From: Bog-532 sp963833835
Lineage (GTDB): Bacteria > Actinomycetota > Actinomycetes > Streptosporangiales > Streptosporangiaceae
NCBI GenBank assembly: GCA_963833835.1
Contig: CAWHZI010000002.1
Coordinates: 1 to 64,000 of the forward strand
Direction of reading: 5' to 3'
Length of the DNA: 64,000 nucleotides
A program made the position numbers and the translations under genes. Numbering within the stretch: the first letter of the stretch is position 1; each line of letters begins with the position of its first letter. The notes under the pieces are model-generated. The model had not been told where the DNA came from and did not search any database. It was given only the letters and a program-made list of their open reading frames with translations. Positions 50,083 to 57,816 of this stretch are shown here, one piece after another.

Positions 50083-51361
50083 GGCCGTCGGTCACCAGGA
50101 TCCCGGACCGGAGCAGGCGCCGGCTCACCACCAGGCTGTCGGCCTCGTCCAGCCCGGGCAGCGCGCCGGCCCGGTGCCGTTCGCCGCGGGCCAGGGCCCG
50201 GATCGCCGTCTCGCACTGGGCGGGAAGCCCGAGGCCCTGGCCGGGCACCTTCAGGTGGACCCCGGCCTCGTCCGCCGTGACCTGGGCGTCGAGGCCGTGC
50301 CGCAGCCGGACACCCACCTCGGCCGACAGCCCGGCCGCCGCGTCCACGGTGGCCAGCGGGGCCACCGGTTCCGGCCGCACCAGCTGGCGCAGCCGGTGGC
50401 TCAGCGCCGCGGCGATCCGGTCCGGGCGGGCCGCGGGTGCCGCACCCAGGGCGTCAACAAAGGCCCGGGAGATATCCGCTACGGCCGCCGTCACCTCGTC
50501 CGTGTCCGCTGCCGAGCCCGCCGACGCCGAGGCCGCCGAGCCCATGATCGGCAGCGGCGTGCGCAGGTCATCCGCCCCGGCCACCGCGGCCGTCAGCTCG
50601 CGGACCACGTCGGCGCCGGTGAAGTTGGCCACGCCGATGGTCAGGTGGATGGAGGTGCCTTCCCGCGCGACCGCGGAGTGCAGCCAGCCGCGCGGCAGGT
50701 ACAGCGCGTCTCCCGGCCGCATCACCACGTCCAGTACGGGTTCCTCGCGGGCGCGGGCGGTCACCGCGGCCCGGTACTGCGACCAGGGCTCGTCGGCCCG
50801 GGGATGGGTGCGCACCGGGGCGTGGATGCGCCAGTGTTTCTCCCCGCTGACCTGCAGCACGAACACGTCGTGCACGTCGTAGTGCGGGTCGAACCCGCGG
50901 TTGGCCTCCGGCGTGATGTAGGCGTTGACCTGGGCCGGGTGCCCGAGTTCGGCCACCAGCTGGCGGGTGAACGTCTGCAGCGCGGGCCAGGTGCGGTGCA
51001 GCCCCTGGAGCACGATCGTCGCGCCGCCCGCGAACTCCCGCAGCACCATGGCCGGGTCGACCTGGTCGGCGACGGCCGCGCCGAACCCGCCCGAGGCGGT
51101 GAAGCAGTCGCCGGACAGCACCGTTCCTTCTTTGGCCATCCGGATGAACGGCGTCCGCAGCGCCCGGTCGGTCAGCAGTTCGTCCGCGGCCGCCGGGGAG
51201 AACAGGTCGGCGAAGTCCCGCGGCAGCGACCCGGCCGCCGAATGCAGCGGCCCGGTGGCCCAGTACTTCCGCGCGAACACCTCAGGCGGCACGCAGACGC
51301 AGCGCCCGAGCGCGTACGCCCGGGCGCTGGTCTCGCTGGTCAGCTGCTCAGCCAACGTCAC
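50075..51361 (-). CDS. JmjC/ribosomal-oxygenase-like protein hydroxylase
   Basis: A 428-residue cupin of the ROX (YcfD/MINA53/NO66) type. PHYDVHDVFVLQVSGEKHWRIH holds the HxD pair (His160, Asp162) in the family's characteristic block. GDALYLPRGWLHSA carries the distal His228, and Lys175 in GEKHW is also conserved. Known relatives beta-hydroxylate Arg or His in ribosomal proteins using 2-oxoglutarate and iron. The C-terminal winged-helix part is present but divergent. GTG 51361 is the start; the upstream stop of the repeat-peptide frame (TGA 51360-51358, after repair) overlaps it, so the two are translationally coupled. The peptide is thus the obvious candidate substrate. Confidence 0.85.
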   Translation of the reverse strand: MTLAEQLTSETSARAYALGRCVCVPPEVFARKYWATGPLHSAAGSLPRDFADLFSPAAADELLTDRALRTPFIRMAKEGTVLSGDCFTASGGFGAAVADQVDPAMVLREFAGGATIVLQGLHRTWPALQTFTRQLVAELGHPAQVNAYITPEANRGFDPHYDVHDVFVLQVSGEKHWRIHAPVRTHPRADEPWSQYRAAVTARAREEPVLDVVMRPGDALYLPRGWLHSAVAREGTSIHLTIGVANFTGADVVRELTAAVAGADDLRTPLPIMGSAASASAGSAADTDEVTAAVADISRAFVDALGAAPAARPDRIAAALSHRLRQLVRPEPVAPLATVDAAAGLSAEVGVRLRHGLDAQVTADEAGVHLKVPGQGLGLPAQCETAIRALARGERHRAGALPGLDEADSLVVSRRLLRSGILVTDGLA

Positions 51362-51743
51362 GCACTGCCGTCGGCCCCGCCGTCGTGCCCGCCGGGGTTG
51401 GCTCCGCCGTCGGCGGTACCTTCGCCACCTGCGGACCGTCGGCCCCGCCGTCGTGCCCGCCGGGGTTGGCTCCGCCGTCGGCGGTACCTTCGCCACCGGC
51501 GGAGCCGTCGGCCCCGCCGTCATGGCCGGCAGGGTTGGCCCCCCCATCGGCCGTACCTTCGCCACCCGCGGATCCGTCGGCCCCGCCGTCGTGCCCACCC
51601 TGGTTGGCCCCGCCGTCGGCCGTGCCTTCGCCACCCGCGGAGCCGTCGGCGCCGCCGTCGTGACCGCCGGGGTTGGCCCCGCCGTCCGCGGTACCTTCGC
51701 CCGTGCCGGACTCGTTGCTGATGTCGCCGTCGTTGATCGACAT
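51348..51743 (-). CDS. repeat peptide, candidate precursor of a modified peptide
   Basis: ATG 51743 follows a strong GAGGAGGGA. A 14-residue leader (MSINDGDISNESGT) precedes four in-frame copies of a 23-residue unit, GEGTADGGANPGGHDGGADG plus SAG. Variants are ANQ in unit 2 and PAG in unit 3. A one-base deletion near 51430 turns the fifth unit into PQVAKVPPTAEPTP and so on. Restoring that base gives a fifth full unit ending GSA with TGA overlapping the next gene's GTG. Each unit has one His, one Asn and three Asp, and no Cys. The neighbour is a His/Arg-type hydroxylase, so a multi-core modified peptide is proposed. The restored end would be 51358. Confidence 0.75.
   Translation of the reverse strand: MSINDGDISNESGTGEGTADGGANPGGHDGGADGSAGGEGTADGGANQGGHDGGADGSAGGEGTADGGANPAGHDGGADGSAGGEGTADGGANPGGHDGGADGPQVAKVPPTAEPTPAGTTAGPTAVRDVG
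51361..51701 (-). repeat. 69-bp tandem repeat (five units) in peptide gene
   Basis: Units run 51701-51633, 51632-51564, 51563-51495, 51494-51427 (68 bp, one base missing) and 51426-51361. Differences between units are mostly at third codon positions, which shows that the peptide rather than the DNA has been conserved. Confidence 0.92.
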
Positions 51744-51880
51744 ATAGCGTCCCTCCTCGCGTCGTCCCACCCCGTTACAGGGCTCAGTTAACACGCTCGC
51801 CAATGAGCCCAGGAGGGCGCACTGGCGCTAACGCTTCTTTCCGGCCAACGGGCGATTATGCAGTGGACCGCCGGGACCGC

Positions 51881-53503
51881 TCAGCCCAGCCGGGCGTACT
51901 CGATGATCGCGGCCGTGTCGGCGGCGGCCGGGAGCGTGCCGAACGTCGGCGCCCAGTCGCCGTCCAGCCGCGAGGCGCAGAACGCGTCCGCGACCGCGGC
52001 CGGCGCCTGCCGGACCAGCAGCGCGGCCTGGACCGCGAGCGCGATCTGGCTGACCAGCCGGCGCCCCGTCCCCGCGGCCGTACTCGTGGCCGCCTCCATC
52101 GCGGCCGATTCGATCGCGGCGGCCGCCGTGGCCAGCCGGGGTTCGGCCCCGGCGGCGCTCCGGATCTCGTCCAGCAACGGCTCGATGGCCTTCGGCTCGC
52201 GGGTCAGCACCCGCTGCACGTCGAGGACCATCATGTTCGAGGTGCCTTCCCAGATCGCGTTCAGCGGCGCCTCGCGGTAGTAGCGCGGCAGCGGGTGCTC
52301 CTCGATGTAGCCGTTGCCGCCGATGCACTCGATGGCTTCCTCGGCCACCAGCGGCGCCCGCTTGCAGTTCCAGTACTTGGCCACCGGGGTCAGGATGCGG
52401 CCCAGCAGCCGTTCGCTCTCGTCGTCGCGCCCGTCCATGGTGCCCGCCAGGCGGAAGGCCAGGTGGGTCGCGCCGGCCCACTCCAGGGCCAGGTCGGCCA
52501 GCACCGGCGCCTGGATCGGCAGCCCGGACAACCGGCTGCCGAACGCGCTGCGGTGATCGGCGTAGTGCAGCGCCTGCGACAGCGCGGCCCGGATCAGCCC
52601 GGCCGAGCCGACCGCGAAGTCCAGCCGGGTGTAGTCCGACGAGGTCAAGATGGTGCGGACGCCGCGGCCTTCCTCACCCACCCCGATCGCGTAGGCGTCG
52701 TGATATTCGATCTCCGACGACGCGTTGGCCCGGTTGCCGAGCTTGTCCTTGAGCCGCTGGATGACGATGCCGTTCGGGGTGCCGTCCGGCCGCCAGCGTG
52801 GCGCGAAGAAGCAGCCGGGCCCGGCCTCGGTCTGGGCCACGGTGAAGAACCCGTCGCTCATCGGGGCCGAGCAGAACCACTTGTGCCCGTTGAGCAGGTA
52901 GGGCCGTCCCGGGCCGCGGGACCCCAGCGGCCGGGCCACGGTCACGTTGGCCCGCAGGTCCGAACCGCCCTGCTTCTCGGTCATGGCGTAGCCCACGGTG
53001 GCGGCGTGCTTGGTCGCGATCGGCGCGTAGGCCGGGTCGTAGCCGGACCGGGCGACCCGTTCGGCGTAGGCGGATAGTTCCGGGGTGTCGCGCAGGAACG
53101 GGATCCCGGCGTAGGCCATGCCGGTGGGACAGGCGGTGGCTCCGTCCACCTGGTTCCACAGGTAGGACTGGACGGCCCGGGCCAGGTGGGCGCCGGGCTG
53201 GCTGGCCGTCCAGGCCAGCGCGTGCACCCCGTGCCCGAAGGCCATGGCCATCAGCTCGTGGTAGGCCGGATGGAAGTCGACCACGTCGATGCGGCGGCCG
53301 AGCCGGTCGTGGGTGCGCAGCTCGGGCAGGTGCCGGTGCGCGTCCCGGGCCGCGGCCAGCGTGGCCGGGTCCCACACCGCCTGGCCGAGGCGCCCGGCGT
53401 TCGGGCGGCTCCACGGCGCGTGCTCGCCGATGGCGGCCGCGGCGATGACGTCGTGGCTGAACGCGTCGACACCAGTGAGGTCCTCGACCAGATTTGTGCT
53501 CAT
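51881..53503 (-). CDS. AidB-like acyl-CoA dehydrogenase
   Basis: A 540-residue flavoprotein of the acyl-CoA dehydrogenase superfamily. VVDFHPAYHELMAMAFGHGVHAL and FLRDTPELSAYAERVARSGYDP follow the AidB-type N-terminal domain. MTEKQGGSDLRANVTVA is the FAD-binding block, LNGHKWFCSAPMSDGF the beta domain, and ECIGGNGYIEEHPLPRYYRE the C-terminal signature; WEGTSNMMVLDVQRVL carries the base region. AidB relatives bind DNA or act on unknown acyl substrates during alkylation stress. Its ATG overlaps the presumed TetR stop, so the two are coupled. Confidence 0.87.
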   Translation of the reverse strand: MSTNLVEDLTGVDAFSHDVIAAAAIGEHAPWSRPNAGRLGQAVWDPATLAAARDAHRHLPELRTHDRLGRRIDVVDFHPAYHELMAMAFGHGVHALAWTASQPGAHLARAVQSYLWNQVDGATACPTGMAYAGIPFLRDTPELSAYAERVARSGYDPAYAPIATKHAATVGYAMTEKQGGSDLRANVTVARPLGSRGPGRPYLLNGHKWFCSAPMSDGFFTVAQTEAGPGCFFAPRWRPDGTPNGIVIQRLKDKLGNRANASSEIEYHDAYAIGVGEEGRGVRTILTSSDYTRLDFAVGSAGLIRAALSQALHYADHRSAFGSRLSGLPIQAPVLADLALEWAGATHLAFRLAGTMDGRDDESERLLGRILTPVAKYWNCKRAPLVAEEAIECIGGNGYIEEHPLPRYYREAPLNAIWEGTSNMMVLDVQRVLTREPKAIEPLLDEIRSAAGAEPRLATAAAAIESAAMEAATSTAAGTGRRLVSQIALAVQAALLVRQAPAAVADAFCASRLDGDWAPTFGTLPAAADTAAIIEYARLG

Positions 53504-54143
53504 GGGTTGCCTTCCTGGGACGCGGGGTCAGAGGAGCCGGGCCGGCGCCGGCCACGGCTCCCCGGCAGAACGCGGCCACCTCCCGGGTGATCGCGTCCCG
53601 GTCCGGCGGTACCTCGGTCCGGCGGGCCAGCGGGGCGACCAGCGCCTCCAGCAGCGCGCCAACGATCGCGGCCCCGCGCAGCCTGGCGTCCTGCGGGGCG
53701 AACTCGCCCGCCGTGACGCCCTCCCCGATCAGCCCGGCGAACACGTCGGCCAGCCGGGCGCGGGCGGCCAGCCGGACCTGATCCACTCCGGTGTCCATCG
53801 GCTCCACGATCACCGCGTAGGCCAGCCCGTCGCCCCGCAACGCCCGGTCGGCGAACGTGGCCACCGCGTCGCTGATGCGGTCCAGCGCCGGGCGTTCCCG
53901 CTCGGCCGCGATGGCCTGGACCACGGTCAGCTCCCGGTCGCACACCACCCGGAGCATCTCGGTGAACAGGGAGGCCTTGGACGGGAAGTGCCGGTACACC
54001 GACCCGGTGGCCACGTCCGCGACCGACGCCACCACCGCGACCTGGGCCGCCGCGTAGCCCTGCTCGGCCACCACGACCCGGGCCGCCTCCAGGATCCGCC
54101 GCCGGCTGTCCGCGACCCGGGCCGCCACCCTGGGGCTAGCCAC
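53500..54143 (-). CDS. TetR-family regulator, frameshift suspected at C-terminus
   Basis: From GTG 54143 the protein reads VADSRRRILEAARVVVAEQGYAAAQ, then VASVADVATGSVYRHFPSKASLFTEML, a standard TetR helix-turn-helix. The effector domain follows to EVAAFCRGAVAGA. In that phase there is no stop before 52674, deep inside the AidB gene. In the neighbouring phase the end would be RRPGSSDPASQEGNP with TGA overlapping the AidB ATG. A one-base lesion near 53550 is thus likely. It probably controls the AidB-like gene. Confidence 0.75.
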
Positions 54144-54340
54144 GTCCCGCCCTCCCCACGTCCTGGGCCAGCTCCCGGCCAGCCACGCCAAGATGAATCT
54201 TTATTCATTAATGAAGCAGAATTCACCCAGAGGGTCAACCCACCCAACGTTCCCCGACTGCGAAGCGCGGGGCACCCGGCACCCCAGGTCCCAGCGAAAA
54301 CGTGTGGGGGATCGCTCACCCGCTGGCATAGCCTGCCCGG

Positions 54341-55960
54341 GTGGCACACGTCGAGGCGGCGCACGTCGATTACTACCTGCCGGACGGCCGGTTGCTGCTG
54401 GCGGACGTCTCGTTCCGGGTCGGCGAGGGGCAGCCGGCCGCCCTGGTCGGCCCGAACGGCGCGGGCAAGACCACGCTGCTGCGCCTGCTGACCGGCGAGG
54501 TCGCGCCGGACGCGGGCTCGGTTACGGTGAGCGGATCGCTCGGGGTGATGCCGCAGTTCATCGGCTCGGTGCGGGACGACCGCACCGTCCGCGACCTGCT
54601 GGTCACGGTGGCGCCGCCGCGGATCCGCGACGCGGCCCGGGCCGTGGACCAGGCCGAGCTGGCCATCATGACCACGGACGACGAGGCCGCTCAGCTGGCC
54701 TACGCCCAGGCGCTCAGCGACTGGGGCGAGGCGGGCGGGTACCACGCGGAAGCGCTGTGGGACATCTGCACCATGGCCGCGCTGAGCGTGCCGTACGAGC
54801 AGGCCCAGTGGCGCGCGGTGACCACGCTGTCCGGTGGTGAGCAGAAGCGGCTGGTACTCGAGGCGCTGCTACGCGGCCCGGACGAGCTGCTGCTGCTGGA
54901 CGAGCCGGACAACTACCTGGACGTGCCGGGCAAGGAGTGGCTGGAGCAACAGCTGCGCGACACCCGCAAGACCGTGCTGTTCGTCTCGCACGACCGGGAG
55001 TTGCTGGCCCGGGTGGCGCGCCGGCTGGTCAGCGTGGAGCCGGCTCCGGGTGGCAGCACCGTGTGGGTGCACGGCGGCGGGTTCGGGGCTTACCACGAGG
55101 CCCGTGCCCACCGGTTCGAGCGGTTCGAGGAGCTGCGCCGCCGCTGGGACGAGAAGCACGCCCAGCTCAAGCGGCTGGTGGCCGACATGCGTGGCTACGC
55201 GGGCCGCAGCGACGCGATGGCCTCCCGCTATCACGCGGCCCAGACCCGGCTGCGCATGTTCGAAGAGGCCGGGGCGCCACCGGAACCGCCGCGACCGCAG
55301 GACATCACCATGAAGCTGCGCGGCGGCCGGACCGGGGTCCGCGCCGTCACCTGCCAGCAACTGACCCTGACCGGCCTGATGCAGCCGTTCGACCTGGAGG
55401 TGTTCTACGGCGAGCGGGTCGCGGTGCTCGGCTCCAACGGGTCCGGCAAGAGCCACTTCCTGCGCCTGCTGGCCGGGCAGGACGTGGCCCACGAGGGTCA
55501 GTGGAAGCTGGGGGCCCGGGTCGTCCCGGGTTACTTCGCCCAGACCCACGCCAACCCCGGCCTGACCAGCCGAACGCTGGTGCAGATCTTGTGGGAGGAC
55601 CAGGCCAAGAACCGTGGCGCGGCCATGAACACGCTGCGCCGGTACGAGCTGGATGGTCAGGGGGACCAGCCGTTCGGGAAGCTGTCCGGCGGCCAGCAGG
55701 CCCGGTTCCAGATCCTGCTGCTGGAGCTGGCCGGCTCGACCGCGCTGCTGCTGGACGAGCCGACCGACAACCTGGACCTGGAGTCGGCCGAGGCGCTGCA
55801 GGACGGCCTGGCCGCCTTCGAGGGCACGGTGCTGGTGGTCACGCACGACCGCTGGTTCGCCCGCTCCTTCGACCGCTACCTGATCTTCGGCGCAGACGGC
55901 CGGGTCCGGGAGACCAACGAGCCGGTCTGGGACGAGGCCCGGGTCAGCCGTAAGCGCTAA
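54341..55960 (+). CDS. ABC-F family ATPase
   Basis: A 539-residue soluble protein with two ABC domains and no membrane segments. The first has GPNGAGKTTLLRLLTGE, LSGGEQKRLVLEALL and LLLDEPDNYLD. The second has GSNGSGKSHFLRLLAG, LSGGQQARFQILLLEL and LLLDEPTDNLD. The charged linker (about 255-310, RRRWDEKHAQLKRLVADMRG) matches the ABC-F interdomain region that reaches into the ribosomal E site. Members act in translation quality control or antibiotic resistance by ribosome protection. Starts at GTG 54341; GTGGCACACG follows a long AT-poor leader. Confidence 0.88.
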   Translation: MAHVEAAHVDYYLPDGRLLLADVSFRVGEGQPAALVGPNGAGKTTLLRLLTGEVAPDAGSVTVSGSLGVMPQFIGSVRDDRTVRDLLVTVAPPRIRDAARAVDQAELAIMTTDDEAAQLAYAQALSDWGEAGGYHAEALWDICTMAALSVPYEQAQWRAVTTLSGGEQKRLVLEALLRGPDELLLLDEPDNYLDVPGKEWLEQQLRDTRKTVLFVSHDRELLARVARRLVSVEPAPGGSTVWVHGGGFGAYHEARAHRFERFEELRRRWDEKHAQLKRLVADMRGYAGRSDAMASRYHAAQTRLRMFEEAGAPPEPPRPQDITMKLRGGRTGVRAVTCQQLTLTGLMQPFDLEVFYGERVAVLGSNGSGKSHFLRLLAGQDVAHEGQWKLGARVVPGYFAQTHANPGLTSRTLVQILWEDQAKNRGAAMNTLRRYELDGQGDQPFGKLSGGQQARFQILLLELAGSTALLLDEPTDNLDLESAEALQDGLAAFEGTVLVVTHDRWFARSFDRYLIFGADGRVRETNEPVWDEARVSRKR

Positions 55961-55975
55961 CGGGTCAGCCGCCCC

Positions 55976-57439
55976 CTAGTAAGCGCCCGAGCCGCGTATC
56001 ACCGCGAAGGCGGTCTTCCACAAGATCTGCAGGTCGAGGGCGACCGACCAGTTCTCCACGTACCGCACGTCGAGCCGGACCGCCTCGTCGTAAGGCAGGT
56101 TGGACCGCCCGCTGACCTGCCACAGACCGGTGATGCCCGGCTGGACCTTGAGCCGCCGCTGCATGTCATACCCATACTTCTCGGCCTCCGCCGGCAGCGC
56201 CGGGCGCGGCCCGACCAGCGACATTTCGCCCATCACGACGTTGATGAGCTGCGGCAGCTCGTCCAGCGACCAGCGCCGCAGCAAGCTGCCGACCCGGGTG
56301 ATGCGCGGGTCCCGGCGCATCTTGAACAGGACCCCGCCAGCCGACTCGTTCAGCGCGGCCAGCTCGGCCTTGCGTGCTTCGGCGTCCACCACCATCGTCC
56401 GGAACTTCCACACCTGGAACGTGCCGCCGTTCTTGCCCACCCTGGTCTGCCGGAAGAACACCGGCCCGGGGTCGGTGACCCGGATGGCCACGCCGATGGC
56501 CGCGAACACTGGCAGCAGCGCCAGCAGCGCCAGCCCGGCCGCCGTCCGGTCGAGGGCGCCCTTGACAACCCGCTTGGCCCCGCCCAGCTCAACGTGATCA
56601 ACGTGCAGCAGGGGCAAGCCGGCCACCGGGCGGATGGTGGTCCGGGGGCCCGCGACGTCCAGCAGGGCCGCCGCCACGCACAGATCGGTGCTGGTCGTCT
56701 CCAGTTCCCAGCCGAGCCGGCGCAGCCGCGTGCCGTCCATCTCCGGGCAGGAAAGGACGGCCACGGTGTCCGCGCCGAAGTAGTCCACCGCGGCGACGAT
56801 GCTGTCCAGATCGCCGAACACCGGGATGTCCTCGATCGCGGGCGGCTGGGTGGAGCCGGCCAGGCAGGCACCGACCATGGACATCCCGTGGTAGCTGTGC
56901 TTGCTCAGCATGTCGGCCAGTTGCGCCACCGCCTGCGCGTGGCCGACCACCACCACCCGGCGCAGGCACTGCCCGGCACTGCGCATGCGGTGCAGGTGCT
57001 TGCGCAGCCAGTAGCGCATCGACAGGTCCAGCAATGCGGTCAAGGGCATGGCCACCGCCACGTAGCCACGGGCGATGTCGAGCTTGAACGCATAGGAAAC
57101 GATGGCTACCGCGGCGGTCAGGCTGACCGCGGCGTTGAGCACGCGGCGGAATTCGTCGGAGCCGACTCCGATGAACCGGGAATCGTAGCCTCCCGCCAAG
57201 TTGACCGAGACCAGCCAGAGCAACGGAAGAGCGCCGGTGAAAACCAGATACTTGACCGGTTGAGCGCCCTGGCTGACAAACCGAGCCTGAACGGCAATTA
57301 CTCCACCCAGGACAGCACAGGCGAAATCGCCGATCCCGGCGCGCCACAGATAGGCCCGAACCCAGGCGGCATAATTCTGCGATGCCAGGAGCGCTTGGCG
57401 GCCGGTAAACGGCTGGGCAACGACTGACTGACCAGCCAT
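55976..57439 (-). CDS. exopolysaccharide polyprenyl-phosphate sugar phosphotransferase
   Basis: A 487-residue integral membrane enzyme. Four N-terminal helices (about 25-130) and a CoA-binding-like domain (RRVVVVGHAQAVAQLADML) precede a fifth helix (GLALLALLPVFAAIGVAIRV). The bacterial sugar transferase domain follows: GPVFFRQTRVGKNGGTFQVWKFRTM, WSLDELPQLINVVMGEMSLVGPRPAL and GITGLWQVSGRS. It moves hexose-1-phosphate from a nucleotide sugar to undecaprenyl phosphate, the first step of repeat-unit assembly. It is divergent from the sugar dehydrogenase operon. Confidence 0.9.
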   Translation of the reverse strand: MAGQSVVAQPFTGRQALLASQNYAAWVRAYLWRAGIGDFACAVLGGVIAVQARFVSQGAQPVKYLVFTGALPLLWLVSVNLAGGYDSRFIGVGSDEFRRVLNAAVSLTAAVAIVSYAFKLDIARGYVAVAMPLTALLDLSMRYWLRKHLHRMRSAGQCLRRVVVVGHAQAVAQLADMLSKHSYHGMSMVGACLAGSTQPPAIEDIPVFGDLDSIVAAVDYFGADTVAVLSCPEMDGTRLRRLGWELETTSTDLCVAAALLDVAGPRTTIRPVAGLPLLHVDHVELGGAKRVVKGALDRTAAGLALLALLPVFAAIGVAIRVTDPGPVFFRQTRVGKNGGTFQVWKFRTMVVDAEARKAELAALNESAGGVLFKMRRDPRITRVGSLLRRWSLDELPQLINVVMGEMSLVGPRPALPAEAEKYGYDMQRRLKVQPGITGLWQVSGRSNLPYDEAVRLDVRYVENWSVALDLQILWKTAFAVIRGSGAY

Positions 57440-57816
57440 GCGTTACCGGCCCCGGTCCTGTCCGAGCGCGAATAGCTCATTGTTCCTGGCCATAAGGCCA
57501 CCTCCCCCTCTGACGCCGTTCCGGCGCGGACCATCACCACTCCCAGGTCCGCGGTCAGCGGGGTAAAGCGGCTCGGGGAGATCACGTCAAAAGAGCTGCT
57601 GAGAGCGACGCGTGATACATCCAGCCGAGCTTTGTCTGGCAGTTTCCATCGGTAATGACTTTGAGTTACCCGGCGTAACTATTAGTCAAGGGGTTTGCGT
57701 CCGAATGGCTACTTTAAGTAATTAACTCCGTCGCGTATCACCGACGCGAACCCAGTGCTCATATGCGCAGGTTCTGTGGGCGAGGTGCCTACGTCAGGAA
57801 TCAAGTCGGAGGACGC
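57440..57816. promoter_or_regulatory. divergent regulatory region of the polysaccharide locus
   Basis: No gene is supported in these 377 bp. AGTTAC-CCGGC-GTAACT at 57664-57680 is a perfect inverted repeat, followed by an AT-richer stretch (about 57676-57725) that is the likely promoter of the dehydrogenase operon. The region separates it from the divergent phosphotransferase gene, so both may be controlled from here. Confidence 0.55.

Noticed and set aside
51362..51634. N-terminal extension of the JmjC protein through the repeat region
   Set aside because: The extended frame reads the repeats in another phase (Pro/Thr/Val-rich). GTG 51361 is coupled to the repaired stop of the repeat gene and begins right before the family-like sequence.
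51361..51701. CRISPR array in the 69-bp repeats
   Set aside because: Units are contiguous and coding, with differences mostly at third codon positions; there are no spacers.
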